Below the pieces are notes generated by a model. The model saw nothing but the letters and a program-made list of their open reading frames with translations, did not search any database and was not told where the DNA came from. This document shows, piece after piece, positions 43,488 through 52,641 of a stretch of 64,000 bases of DNA. The DNA is from CAVZTX01 sp963778375 (GTDB lineage Bacteria > Chloroflexota > Ktedonobacteria > Ktedonobacterales > Ktedonobacteraceae), in NCBI GenBank assembly GCA_963778375.1, contig CAVZTX010000019.1, positions 62,001 to 126,000 of the forward strand. Direction: 5' to 3'. The position numbers were made by a program, and so were the translations under genes. Every line of letters starts with the position of its first letter. Within the stretch, counting starts at the first letter, position 1.

Positions 43488-43703
43488 AGATTGGTTGCCT
43501 CAAGACAAAGACTCATAAAATCTCTATGATCTTGCTGCATACTCATCATATCACATTTCTTGACAAATAGCAATCAAAAATTTGACCGATGATGCCCACA
43601 TATTGCTGCCTCTACCTGTGTTTGTCGCAGCACTAGCTACAACCCTTTATAATTTTAATCGTAGAGTATCAAGGCAGGATAATCAATCATTACAACCAGA
43701 AAG

Positions 43704-44894
43704 ATGAAATTGATGCAAACACAAAGCTCTAGAGAGCAACTCTATGCTCCCTTTGAATGGTATCGCACAATGCGTGCTAACCAGCCTGTCTACAAGCACC
43801 CAGACTGGGATGGCTGGCAGGTGTTTCGCTACGCTGATGTGGTGCGTGTATTGAGCGAGTATGCAACCTTCTCGTCGGATGGGCAACGTATGGCGCAGGC
43901 TGATGATCCCCACGCCCAGGCCGATCCGATTGGATCCAGCATCCTGCAAATGGACCCACCGCGCCATCGCCAGCTACGCAACCTGGTCACGCAAGCCTTT
44001 ACGCCACGTATGGTGGCGCAACTGGAGCCGCGTATCACTGAAATCACTAATGAATTGCTGAATAATGTTGCTGACAAGGGTGAGATGGACGTGGTGCGCG
44101 ACCTGGCCTATCCTCTGCCGGTAACTGTCATCGCTGAACTGCTGGGCATTCCAACCGAACTACGTGAGGATTTCAAACGCTGGTCAGACGCTATCGTTGC
44201 CGGTACAGAGAACCAGACTGAAGAAGAGCGTAACGCACTCTTCCAGGAGATCCAGGGTATGTATGGCTACTTCACTCAGGTGCTTGAGGAACGTCGCCAG
44301 CATCCACAGGGCGACCTGGTCAGCGCTCTATTGGCGGCTGAGGTTGATGGGGAACGCTTGAGCATCATGGAACTGCTCGGCTTCTGTGGCCTGTTGCTTG
44401 TGGCGGGCAACGAGACTACGACTAACCTGCTCGGTAACATGATGCTCTGCTTTGATGAGCATCCCGAGGTAGTGGCGCGCCTACGTACGAATCGTGCCCT
44501 GGTGCCGGGAGCTATCGAGGAATCGTTACGCTATTACTCGCCGGTCAAGGCGATGCCACGCATTACAACCACCGAGACGATACTAGATGGACAGCGCATC
44601 GAGGCCAATAAGGTAGTTTTAGCCTGGATTGCCTCGGCAAACCGTGACGAGGCTGAGTTTCCCGATGCTGATCGCTTCGACATTGAACGCGAGCCTAATC
44701 GCCACATTGCCTTCGGACGTGGCATCCATTTTTGCCTGGGCGCTCCTCTGGCACGGCTGGAGGCGAAAGTTGCGCTGAATGCCATGCTTGATCGCCTACC
44801 CGGCCACTGGCAAATAGCGGATGTGCCAATGGAGATGATTAAGAGCTTTATCATCTTCGGGGCAAGGCAATTGCCTATGAGCTGGGGTGAATAG
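43704..44894 (+). CDS. Cytochrome P450
   Basis: The 396-aa protein has the I-helix GLLLVAGNETTTNLLG (AGxET), ExxR in IEESLRYYSPVKAMPR, and the haem loop FGRGIHFCLGAPLARLEA with the Cys ligand. This is a soluble bacterial class I P450 (CYP107/CYP102-clan type by length and motifs) that would need a ferredoxin and reductase, which are not nearby. Substrate unknown; no biosynthetic cluster surrounds it. It lies just beyond ssrA and is followed by a REP-like pair. Confidence 0.93.
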   Translation: MKLMQTQSSREQLYAPFEWYRTMRANQPVYKHPDWDGWQVFRYADVVRVLSEYATFSSDGQRMAQADDPHAQADPIGSSILQMDPPRHRQLRNLVTQAFTPRMVAQLEPRITEITNELLNNVADKGEMDVVRDLAYPLPVTVIAELLGIPTELREDFKRWSDAIVAGTENQTEEERNALFQEIQGMYGYFTQVLEERRQHPQGDLVSALLAAEVDGERLSIMELLGFCGLLLVAGNETTTNLLGNMMLCFDEHPEVVARLRTNRALVPGAIEESLRYYSPVKAMPRITTTETILDGQRIEANKVVLAWIASANRDEAEFPDADRFDIEREPNRHIAFGRGIHFCLGAPLARLEAKVALNAMLDRLPGHWQIADVPMEMIKSFIIFGARQLPMSWGE

Positions 44895-44950
44895 CGCGCC
44901 TTATTAACGAGAATGCGCGGTTGCCCCTAAAGGCTTTATCAAATCCCGCA

Positions 44951-45024
44951 GGGCGACTGCAAGAGTCGCCCCTACCCTATATGGGTCTGTGGGCCACTTC
45001 GTATAGGGTAGGGGCGATCGCCCC
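44951..45024. repeat. Inverted pair of REP-like elements
   Basis: First copy: GGGCGACT (44951-44958), GCAAG, AGTCGCCC (44964-44971), then CTACCCTATA. Second copy, inverted: TATAGGGTAGGGGCGATCGC (45002-45021). The two face each other between the P450 and GT87 stops. Confidence 0.8.
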
Positions 45025-45042
45025 GGGTTATAGCCACGTACA

Positions 45043-46476
45043 TTAGTTACTATCCTGTTGACTAGCTTCCGCTTCCAGTGCAACTTGTTTTGGCATGGCC
45101 TCAGTCAATAGACCAAACCGTCCCGCGTAAAACAGCAGCGCAAGGGTAATTACCAGCAGAAGCACATCACGAACCAGAACAATGGTGTAGTATTGTTGTT
45201 TGTAAATCAGGTAAGTAACGTACAAATAAGGATAAATGACCGTCGTCAGTATCCCCACAATGCTCCAGCTCACCAGCCATTTCCAATTGGCCTGTCCCAC
45301 ATAAGCAATCAGAGGTATAATCCAGACCAAATACTGCGGGCTAAACACCTTACCGGTGATCATAACCACGAGTAACGTCATGAGGCTAGCGGTGTAGATA
45401 TCCAGTTTGCCACGCCACTGTAGCCAGAAGGTATACAGCAAGCCAATCACGAGGCAAACGTCGAACAATAGCGAAACTTTTGAGGATAACGAACTCTCAA
45501 AATTGAGCGATTGGAAGGTAAACACATACTGAATGGGATGGCCGACAAGACTGGCAAGCCAGAGCAGCGTCGCCGGAAGTGACTCAACCTGAATGGGCCT
45601 GGAAACAAAATAGCGCAATGGACTGATCGTATCGGCTACATTGAGCACGAGCGAGAGCACGGTCAGCACTGCACAAATTCCAACAAACACTCCTAAGCCG
45701 CTTAATCTACGCCACGAGTTCCATCTACCCTGAAATTGCATTTGTTGAGCTATAAGGAAAGGTGCGAGCAGTACAACTGGATAAAATTTTAACATCGTTG
45801 CCAGTGCGAGCAGAGCGTACGCCCATTGCCATCTTGCTCGTGCAGCCAGAATCACGGCTCCCAAGGTCAAGGCGGCTGGAATCAGATCGAATCTCCCTTC
45901 CGCAATCGCCCAACTTCCAAGCACTAGATAAACGGCGAACGCGATAGCGGCTCGTGTAGACCTGTAGTGTTTCAGCACGAAATAGATCACGCCCGCCATC
46001 AGCGCCATGAAGATTGCAAAAGCTCCCTGGTACCAATCCTGGGGCACAGGGAGAACGAGCGAAAAAGGCGCTATCGTCAAGATTGGATATTCTGGAGGTA
46101 GGGCATGCAATGGTTGCAACGTAGATTGCGACTGTACCAGCTTCACAAGAAAGGCAGGATATTTTTTTGACTGCAATTTCTGGGCAAATGCTGTTGAAGA
46201 ACTTCCTTGGAGAAAATCGCATTGCCCCTTTGGCAGGGAAGAAAGTGCTGGCGTACCATGCCAGAAAGCCACAGCATAGCACTGATACCTATGAACATCA
46301 TTGTACTGGTTATAAAATTGTGTTGATGCCCCCCAAAATAAGAGCATACCCATCACTACAATAATACATACATCCAGTAAATATCCGAGTACGTGCCTAT
46401 TTGCTTTCTGCAATGAAGCATTAGGCTCCCGGTTTTCTGCATCAACAGGTATCTTTGTATCATGAATTTTAAACAA
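45043..46476 (-). CDS. GT87-family membrane glycosyltransferase (DUF2029)
   Basis: A ~477-aa protein with about ten membrane helices. Family landmarks are the periplasmic loop ALPPEYPILTIAPFSLVLP (E-Y-P motif), AEGRFDLIPAALTLGAVILAARARWQWAYALLALATMLKFYPVVLLAPFL and MTGKVFSPQYLVWIIPL. GT87 enzymes such as mycobacterial PimE move mannose or arabinose from polyprenyl carriers outside the membrane. The open frame starts at 46509, but GGAGG seven bases before TTG 46476 marks the better start. It belongs with the glycan-related genes that follow on the other strand. Confidence 0.83.
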   Translation of the reverse strand: MFKIHDTKIPVDAENREPNASLQKANRHVLGYLLDVCIIVVMGMLLFWGASTQFYNQYNDVHRYQCYAVAFWHGTPALSSLPKGQCDFLQGSSSTAFAQKLQSKKYPAFLVKLVQSQSTLQPLHALPPEYPILTIAPFSLVLPVPQDWYQGAFAIFMALMAGVIYFVLKHYRSTRAAIAFAVYLVLGSWAIAEGRFDLIPAALTLGAVILAARARWQWAYALLALATMLKFYPVVLLAPFLIAQQMQFQGRWNSWRRLSGLGVFVGICAVLTVLSLVLNVADTISPLRYFVSRPIQVESLPATLLWLASLVGHPIQYVFTFQSLNFESSLSSKVSLLFDVCLVIGLLYTFWLQWRGKLDIYTASLMTLLVVMITGKVFSPQYLVWIIPLIAYVGQANWKWLVSWSIVGILTTVIYPYLYVTYLIYKQQYYTIVLVRDVLLLVITLALLFYAGRFGLLTEAMPKQVALEAEASQQDSN

Positions 46477-46622
46477 ATCGCTGCCTCCGCGTATTAAGCG
46501 TGTGTGCAATTAGAACTCAGTATAAGCAAACCATGATTTAGATAGCAAAAAGAGGTACCTTTGGTGCAGTATCTCCCTACTAAATAACGACCTGGATACT
46601 GCTAGCGTTACTAAAGCACGAA

Positions 46623-46994
46623 CTACTTTTTCAAAAAACGCTCTAAATGCACAATAAAGCGCTCGTGAATCCCCTCACCGATCTTCTGCTGCTCATCATA
46701 CGCCTCAACCTTAAATACCAAGCGCCGCTTATCGATCTCTGTCAGCTCAGCAGTAGCTCTGACTTTTTGACCCAAAGGAGTAGCAGCGAGGTGACGCACA
46801 TTCACTAGCGTACCCACCGTTACATACCCTTCTTCTAGCCCATCGGCCACAGCCCCCCAGGCAGCGTTCTCCATCAATGCAATCATCATAGGAGTTGCAA
46901 ACACCTCAACTCCCCCGGCTCCTACATGTGCAGCCGTATTCTCATGAACAACTGTAGTGGTGGCTTCTCCCGTCATACCTGTTTCAAGCGCCAT
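46623..46994 (-). CDS. Thioesterase-family protein (FlK-like hotdog fold)
   Basis: The ~123-aa protein has a hotdog fold: VFATPMMIALMENAAWGAV, YVTVGTLVNVRHLAATPLGQKVRATAELTEIDKRRLVFKVEAYDE and KIGEGIHERFIVHLERF. The V-RHLA-T and GEG-H-R patterns match fluoroacetyl-CoA-thioesterase-type proteins. ATG 46994 has AAAGGA upstream; the frame begins at 47018. It hydrolyses an acyl-CoA of unknown identity. Divergent from the GDPD gene. Confidence 0.82.
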   Translation of the reverse strand: MALETGMTGEATTTVVHENTAAHVGAGGVEVFATPMMIALMENAAWGAVADGLEEGYVTVGTLVNVRHLAATPLGQKVRATAELTEIDKRRLVFKVEAYDEQQKIGEGIHERFIVHLERFLKK

Positions 46995-47113
46995 AAGAAC
47001 TATCCTTTCTTCATCCATTTGGAAAATCCTGACAAAATATTACCACGTCCTCCATCAGGTTGCTCGCGATGATATGATGATGGAAAATGCTAGAAATGGA
47101 GGCATAAAATTCT

Positions 47114-47884
47114 ATGTATCACCGGGTTCAACGAGTTGCCCATCGCGGTGGCTCCCAACTCGCACCGGAAAATACAATGGCGGCATTTCGCAATGCCTTC
47201 ACACTCCCTGTCGATGCCATCGAACTTGACGTTCATATGACTCGCGACGGTCAGGTAATAGTATTTCACGATAATACGGTTGAAGGACGTACCAACGGAA
47301 CCGGCAACATACTTGATCTCGACTTTGCCTACCTGCGAAGCCTCAACGCCTCCGCACACTTCCCCGGTGGCTGGCCAGAAGCACAGCAGATGCCTACCTT
47401 GCGCGAAGTACTGGACCTGGCAAAGGGGCATGTCCAGGTCTATATCGAAATTAAACAGAGCAAGCGTAACGGCGTATACGGTCGCTATGCTCATATTGCT
47501 GAAGCAGTCATTGATGATGTACGTGCGGCAGAAATGCTTGACCAGGTGCTGATTATCTCCTTTGATTGGTCGATTCTGCCACAGGTAAAAATCTTAGCAT
47601 CAGAGGTGCAGACGGGGGCGCTCGTGTCCAAGGATGTATGGAACCTTCAGGTTGATCAGGCGCTGGATAAACTGAGTCAACAAGCGATAGATCTTGGCTG
47701 TCACTGGATCAACATGGATCGTACCCTTTTTGCCGATGGCATGTCCGATGCACTGCATACACGTAATTTGAAATTAGGCCTTTGGACGGTCAACACTGAA
47801 GATGAATTACGCCGATTCGCAGCGGCTGGCGTAGACTCACTTACCAGCGATAGACCGAATCTCTTTGCAACTGTTCAGTTATAG
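47114..47884 (+). CDS. Glycerophosphodiester phosphodiesterase
   Basis: The 256-aa TIM barrel has the GDPD catalytic set: VAHRGGSQLAPENTMAAF (HRG and PENT), IELDVHMTRDGQVIVFHDNTVEGRTNGTG (ELDV, H-D), VYIEIKQ, and the late LGLWTVNTEDELRRFAAAGVDSLTSDRP. It hydrolyses glycerophosphodiesters to glycerol-3-phosphate and an alcohol, probably in the cytoplasm as no signal peptide is present. GGAGG precedes ATG 47114. Confidence 0.92.
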   Translation: MYHRVQRVAHRGGSQLAPENTMAAFRNAFTLPVDAIELDVHMTRDGQVIVFHDNTVEGRTNGTGNILDLDFAYLRSLNASAHFPGGWPEAQQMPTLREVLDLAKGHVQVYIEIKQSKRNGVYGRYAHIAEAVIDDVRAAEMLDQVLIISFDWSILPQVKILASEVQTGALVSKDVWNLQVDQALDKLSQQAIDLGCHWINMDRTLFADGMSDALHTRNLKLGLWTVNTEDELRRFAAAGVDSLTSDRPNLFATVQL

Positions 47885-48099
47885 GCTAAATTTCTCAAGA
47901 TTCTGTCAAGATTCGTGCGTCCAAACTACCTACTCAACCTTAATTAGTGTCTCTTTCGGCAGTTTATGCGTTGTATATAAAGGTACCAATTATTTTCTGC
48001 CTCGGGAAGGCTATGCTATAATGTGCGGCAATGCAGTACAGTGAGCGGATGTGGGCACACCTCGCATAAGGATAAGGATGTGCGTGGAGAATAACAAAT

Positions 48100-49113
48100 A
48101 TGCAACAAATGGAACTATCATCTACAGCTATTGAAACAAAACCGTCTTTATTAGAAGCTCCTTCACAAGGTATAGCGATATCATTTGTCGTACCTATGCT
48201 TAATGAAGAGGAGAGCGTACAAGAAGTGTATGACAAACTATCGGTAAAGCTGGATGAGCTTGGGCAAGGGTATGAAATCATTTTCGTTGATGATGGAAGC
48301 ATAGACAAAACCTTTCTAAAATTGCAAAAATTGCATGACGAGCATCCGAACACTGTGCGTGTGATTCGCTTTCGCAGGCACTTTGGTAAAACTCCAGCAT
48401 TGGTTGCAGGTTTCAGTCGCTGCCGTGGCGAAATTATTTTTACGATGGATGGCGACCTGCAAGATGACCCCGAAGAAATTCCTAATTTTCTTGCTAAGCT
48501 CAACGAAGGATATGACCTCGTCTCCGGGTGGAAGTATCCACGTCTCGATCCTCTCTCGAAAACCTTCCCTTCGCGTATCTTCAATGGTCTGGTCAGCAAA
48601 ATGACGGGCGTTCACCTGCACGACATCAATAACGGCTTTAAAGCCTATCGCCGCGACGTGATTGAGGACACTCAATTCAAACTGTATGGTGAGTTCCACC
48701 GCTTTGTCCCTGTAATGGCATACTGGCGAGGCTTCCGCGTGACAGAGATTAAGGTCAAGCATCATCCTCGGAAATATGGTGTCTCGAAATTTGGCGCGAA
48801 ACGTTTTGCGCGGGGTTTAATTGATTTGCTGAATGTCTTATTTCTTACAACCTTTTTACGTACTCCTTTGCGACTGTTTGGCCCATTGGGTTTCTGGACG
48901 TTTCTACTGGGAGCAATCGTAGACGGCTATGTGGTTGTTCGCAGCTACTTCTTTACGCATGAGCCGATCCACAACCAGCCATTGCTCTTCGTTGGCATCC
49001 TGCTCTTGATCTTTGGTGTCCAATTTATTCTCACGGGCCTGCAAAGCGAGATGATTCGCCACTATGCCTTCCGATCCGATGAAGAGTATAGTATCCGGCA
49101 GGAACTGAATTAA
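48100..49113 (+). CDS. GT2-family polyprenyl-phosphate glycosyltransferase with C-terminal membrane helices
   Basis: The 337-aa protein begins with the DPM1/GtrB-like catalytic domain: SFVVPMLNEEESVQEVYDKL, FVDDGSIDKTF, IIFTMDGDLQDDPEEIPNFL, NNGFKAYRRDV and HHPRKYGVSKFG. Two C-terminal membrane helices follow (FWTFLLGAIVDGYVVV; LLFVGILLLIFGVQFILTGL). Such enzymes load a sugar onto undecaprenyl phosphate for use by outside-facing GT-C enzymes. The next gene starts on the last base of its stop (TAATG), showing coupling. Confidence 0.9.
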   Translation: MQQMELSSTAIETKPSLLEAPSQGIAISFVVPMLNEEESVQEVYDKLSVKLDELGQGYEIIFVDDGSIDKTFLKLQKLHDEHPNTVRVIRFRRHFGKTPALVAGFSRCRGEIIFTMDGDLQDDPEEIPNFLAKLNEGYDLVSGWKYPRLDPLSKTFPSRIFNGLVSKMTGVHLHDINNGFKAYRRDVIEDTQFKLYGEFHRFVPVMAYWRGFRVTEIKVKHHPRKYGVSKFGAKRFARGLIDLLNVLFLTTFLRTPLRLFGPLGFWTFLLGAIVDGYVVVRSYFFTHEPIHNQPLLFVGILLLIFGVQFILTGLQSEMIRHYAFRSDEEYSIRQELN

Positions 49114-50270
49114 TGCAACGATCCACACTGAAGAAAATCGGCAAGCCTCTCTTGCAAATAGGCTTGCCCATAGTGATTCTGGCACTGTTTATTTCGCAGG
49201 TAAAAAATGACTGGGGCCAGTTGACTGCCCATTCGTTTCATTGGAATCCCTGGCTGCTAGCCCTCGCCTTTCTCGGCTTCATGTTACAAGAATTATCTTA
49301 CGGATTAATTTGGCGAGCAGTTCTGATGCGTCTTGGATCACGCCTGGATCTACGTATTGCCCTACGTATCTACCTCGCTTCGGAGTTTGTGCGCTATATC
49401 CCCGGCAATGTGTGGCATGTGCTGACACGTATCCTCTGGGTTGGCAAATACGGCGTTTCGCGCCCTGTTGCCTTTGCTAGTATGACCATCGAACTGATTA
49501 CCAAACTGGCGGCAGGCGTCCTCGTCTTTGCGGTTAGCCTTTTGTTCTGGCACGACTTTGGTGCAGTTGGGTCCTTGCTGCATGGCACACTGGTGGTTGT
49601 GCTCGGAGTTGCAACCATCCTGGCCTTATGTATCGTGTTGCATCCACGCGTCCTCAATGGTCTCTTGAACCTGGCGTTACGTCTATTAAAACGTGATCCT
49701 GTGAAGTTGACTGTGCGCTACAGTGATATCTTGCTTGTCACGCTGGCATGGTGCGCAAGCTGGATTGTGGCCGGTAGCGCATTCTATGTGCTCCTGCTTG
49801 CCCTCTGGCCGAGCGCCCCACTTGTGGCCCTCCCTATTTGTATCGGAATATATGCACTTGCCTGGGATATAGGTTTTGTCAGCTTTATCACTCCCAGCGG
49901 ATTGGGCTTTCGAGAAGGAGCCATTGTAGGCCTTTTTGCACTCTCATTACCTTTGCCTGCCGGTTTAGCTCCAATCATTGCTATCCTCTCTCGTTTTGTT
50001 TCTACGATGGCTGAGCTTCTATGTGTAGGCATTGCTTACCTGAGTGGCGGGGGGCAGGTACGCGAGATACAACAGGAAGAGGCAACTCAGCGGACACCTA
50101 CAAGAAGTGTTTCTACTAACGAGCAGACGCAGGAGAAAGGCATCAGCGAGGCCCAGCAGAGGGCGGGAGTAAGCTCCTTCACTTCACCGAACACAACTCC
50201 CACCTCTGCAGTCATTACCACTACTGCTCCGACGGGCGCATCTACCGAGAGGGGTGGAAGAAGTGAATAG
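49113..50270 (+). CDS. Flippase-like integral membrane protein (LPG synthase TM family)
   Basis: A 385-aa protein with ~8 helices and family landmarks SYGLIWRAVLMRLGSRLDLRIALRIYLASEFVRYIPGNVWHVLTR, FASMTIELITKLAAGVLVF and FITPSGLGFREGAIVGLFAL. A ~70-residue Thr/Gln-rich tail follows. It is a paralogue in type of the protein at 16738. Position between a polyprenyl-P glycosyltransferase and a GT-C-like protein suggests movement of the lipid-linked sugar across the membrane. Its end overlaps the next start. Confidence 0.83.
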   Translation: MQRSTLKKIGKPLLQIGLPIVILALFISQVKNDWGQLTAHSFHWNPWLLALAFLGFMLQELSYGLIWRAVLMRLGSRLDLRIALRIYLASEFVRYIPGNVWHVLTRILWVGKYGVSRPVAFASMTIELITKLAAGVLVFAVSLLFWHDFGAVGSLLHGTLVVVLGVATILALCIVLHPRVLNGLLNLALRLLKRDPVKLTVRYSDILLVTLAWCASWIVAGSAFYVLLLALWPSAPLVALPICIGIYALAWDIGFVSFITPSGLGFREGAIVGLFALSLPLPAGLAPIIAILSRFVSTMAELLCVGIAYLSGGGQVREIQQEEATQRTPTRSVSTNEQTQEKGISEAQQRAGVSSFTSPNTTPTSAVITTTAPTGASTERGGRSE

Positions 50271-52638
50271 CTTGAGGTGGCGCAAGCGTATTGCAGCCGT
50301 GTGGGATCGTTTTTATTTCTATCCTGAACCGGACCCCATGCCCCATACTCGTATGTTCTGGATCGCAACGGGCCTGATAACCTTCTTTGTCTTGCTCTTC
50401 TCTGGCTTTTTTATTTTGTTTTTAACCAGCAGGCACAATGCCTATTTAACGGGTGCCGAGGATCTTGGCATCATGGATCAGGCTATCTGGAGCCTCACGC
50501 ATGGCCAGTTATTCCATCAAACGATTTGTAATATTGTGACCGATACGAACTGCTATAGCGTTGCCGGTATCTCGCGCTTTGCCATCCACTTTGAACCAAT
50601 CCTCTTTCCCGTCTCGCTTTTCTATTTTGTCTGGCCCAGCCCTAACACGCTGCTGGTAATTCAGACGCTGGTGGTGGCAAGTGGGGCGTTTCCCGCGTTC
50701 TGGCTGGCACGTCTGCGACTACGCAATGAACTGGCCGCTGTTGGTATTGCCTTGCTCTATTTACTCTACCCGGCGCAGCAGCAGGCCACGGTCTTTGACT
50801 TTCATGCTGTCACCTTTACCGCTGCTCTTTTGCTCTTTACCTTGTATTTCATGTATACGCGGCGTACCGTCTGGCTGTTCGTCTTCGCCATTCTTTCTAT
50901 GGCTTGTAAAGAAGAGATTCCCGTGGTCATTGCTATGTTTGGCCTCTGGTCGATGCTCTTCCAACATCGATTGCGTAGTGGTGGTGCATTGGTCTTGCTT
51001 TCTATCGCCTGGTTGGGTCTGGTGCTTCTCAGCTACCATTTCTTCAGCCCAACCGGCCATTCGCTATTAGCATCCCGCTATTCCTCTCTGGGCAATAGTC
51101 CTCTGGCAATTGTAAAAACAATATTGGCGCATCCCAAAACAATATTGAAGCAGCATGTGCTGGAGCCAAGCCATCGCCAATATCTCAATTTACTCCTTGC
51201 TCCAGCAAGCTATCTCCCGCTGCTCGCTCCCTGGGTGTTGGTACTGGCCGTCCCTTCGATAGCTCTTAACCTGTTCAGTTCCGACCCGAATCAATATAGC
51301 GGCCTATTCCAATACAATGCCGAAATTGTGCCTATACTTATCTTCGCGACAATCGAAGCCCTTGTGCTCATTCTGTGGGTGGTACAATTTGCTATTCGGC
51401 AATATTCGGAGCGAAGTAAGAAGCCTGCGCCTGTCGAAGATCAAGCTGTTACCAGGGCGTTAAATGGTACCAGGGCGGGGGCAAAGGTGGTAAGCAGGGC
51501 GGGGGCAAAGGTGGTAAACAGGGCGGGGGCAAGCCCCGCCCCTACTATACTACGGAGTGATTCGGGAGAGGTGGCTAGTACATCGACGGTGGACGAAGTA
51601 TTGTCAAACGCTCCACAAGCTCCGCTCCATCGGTCCCTACGAGTCAAGTGGATGCGCCCAGTTTTGCTGGGTATATTAACGGGTCTGCTCTTGCTCAATA
51701 TCATTCGTTTAAATGGTACGCTTGGTACCTTGCCATATTCACAAGGTTTTACCTGGCCGGAACCGACGCCTCACACCGAATTGGCGCAGCGCTTCATCGC
51801 TATGATCCCACCAACAGCATCGGTCTCCGCACAATCGAACCTGGTTCCACATATCAGTCACCGCTCCGATATCTATCTCTTTCCATATGCGGACGATCGT
51901 GCTGATTATATCTTTTTAGATGTGACGGGTTATACCTACCCCTACTTTTCATATCCATACACTGTCGAGGTAAAAAAGCTGCTATTGGATGGAAAGTATG
52001 GAGTGGTAGCTGCGCAAGATGGCTATCTACTACTCAAGCGAGGATTGCCCCCTCCTGGTATGTCACCGCAAACGCCATCCCTAGGTCTTCCGGATGCATT
52101 ACCAAATCTGCCAGATACGTTTTGCTCATTTGTGCGTGTTTCGCCGAAGCAAGTAACACATCCTCTACAAGTTGATTTCACAACTAACGCAAGCTCAGGT
52201 GCAAGTATAAGCCTGATTGGCTATAGTGTCGCTGCTCCAAATACTTTTACTGTGAGCACCAGGTATATGGAAGTGACAGCTTATTGGCGAGTAAACACGC
52301 TCAATCTACCTGCATTGCAGCTTTTTGCACTCCTTATCGGTAAAAATGGTAAAGAGGAGTATCTCAGCAATGATTTCCCCTCGATTACCTGGTGCCCAAC
52401 CAATACCTGGAAGCCAGGAACTATACTGGAAACCACAAGCAGAACGTTATTTTTGGGTAACGTACCAACCGGGCTAGCCCATGTGGCAATCGCACTCTTG
52501 CCTCTTTCCGTCCCTTTCGGTACAATAATGGCTGTGCAAGATCGGCTTCCATTGCAGATTGTCAACGCCCCAAGTACGGTAACACCCGCTCAAAGCACAA
52601 ATGCACTGCAATTGCAAACTATCACAATAGTTCCATAG
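50263..52638 (+). CDS. DUF2079 membrane protein (GT-C-like) with repeat inserted in frame
   Basis: A ~790-aa protein. The first ~400 residues are membrane helices with the DUF2079 pattern NAYLTGAEDLGIMDQAIWSLTHGQLFHQTI, RFAIHFEPILFPVSLFYFVWPSPNTLL, LLYPAQQQATVFDFHAVTFTAALLLF and MACKEEIPVVIAMFGLW. The Asp in EDLGIMDQ is in the GT-C catalytic position. Around residues 403-430 the chain reads RAGAKVVS-RAGAKVVN-RAGASPAP, translated from a GC-rich repeat (51472-51550). A large extracellular domain follows after another helix. GTG 50263 or GTG 50254 may be the start; both overlap the preceding gene. Confidence 0.85.
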   Translation: MNSLRWRKRIAAVWDRFYFYPEPDPMPHTRMFWIATGLITFFVLLFSGFFILFLTSRHNAYLTGAEDLGIMDQAIWSLTHGQLFHQTICNIVTDTNCYSVAGISRFAIHFEPILFPVSLFYFVWPSPNTLLVIQTLVVASGAFPAFWLARLRLRNELAAVGIALLYLLYPAQQQATVFDFHAVTFTAALLLFTLYFMYTRRTVWLFVFAILSMACKEEIPVVIAMFGLWSMLFQHRLRSGGALVLLSIAWLGLVLLSYHFFSPTGHSLLASRYSSLGNSPLAIVKTILAHPKTILKQHVLEPSHRQYLNLLLAPASYLPLLAPWVLVLAVPSIALNLFSSDPNQYSGLFQYNAEIVPILIFATIEALVLILWVVQFAIRQYSERSKKPAPVEDQAVTRALNGTRAGAKVVSRAGAKVVNRAGASPAPTILRSDSGEVASTSTVDEVLSNAPQAPLHRSLRVKWMRPVLLGILTGLLLLNIIRLNGTLGTLPYSQGFTWPEPTPHTELAQRFIAMIPPTASVSAQSNLVPHISHRSDIYLFPYADDRADYIFLDVTGYTYPYFSYPYTVEVKKLLLDGKYGVVAAQDGYLLLKRGLPPPGMSPQTPSLGLPDALPNLPDTFCSFVRVSPKQVTHPLQVDFTTNASSGASISLIGYSVAAPNTFTVSTRYMEVTAYWRVNTLNLPALQLFALLIGKNGKEEYLSNDFPSITWCPTNTWKPGTILETTSRTLFLGNVPTGLAHVAIALLPLSVPFGTIMAVQDRLPLQIVNAPSTVTPAQSTNALQLQTITIVP
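51472..51550. repeat. REP-like repeat array inside the DUF2079 gene
   Basis: Two 24-base units starting AGGGCGGGGGCAAAGG (51472-51495, 51496-51519; one mismatch) and a third partial unit from 51520 that ends in the palindrome GGGCGGGGGCAAGCCCCGCC and CCTACTATAC. Each unit keeps the reading frame. Confidence 0.85.
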
Positions 52639-52641
52639 AAT

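Noticed and set aside
43300..43518. 72-codon plus-strand frame at 43.3-43.5 kb
   Set aside because: It lies antisense to tmRNA and is explained by it.
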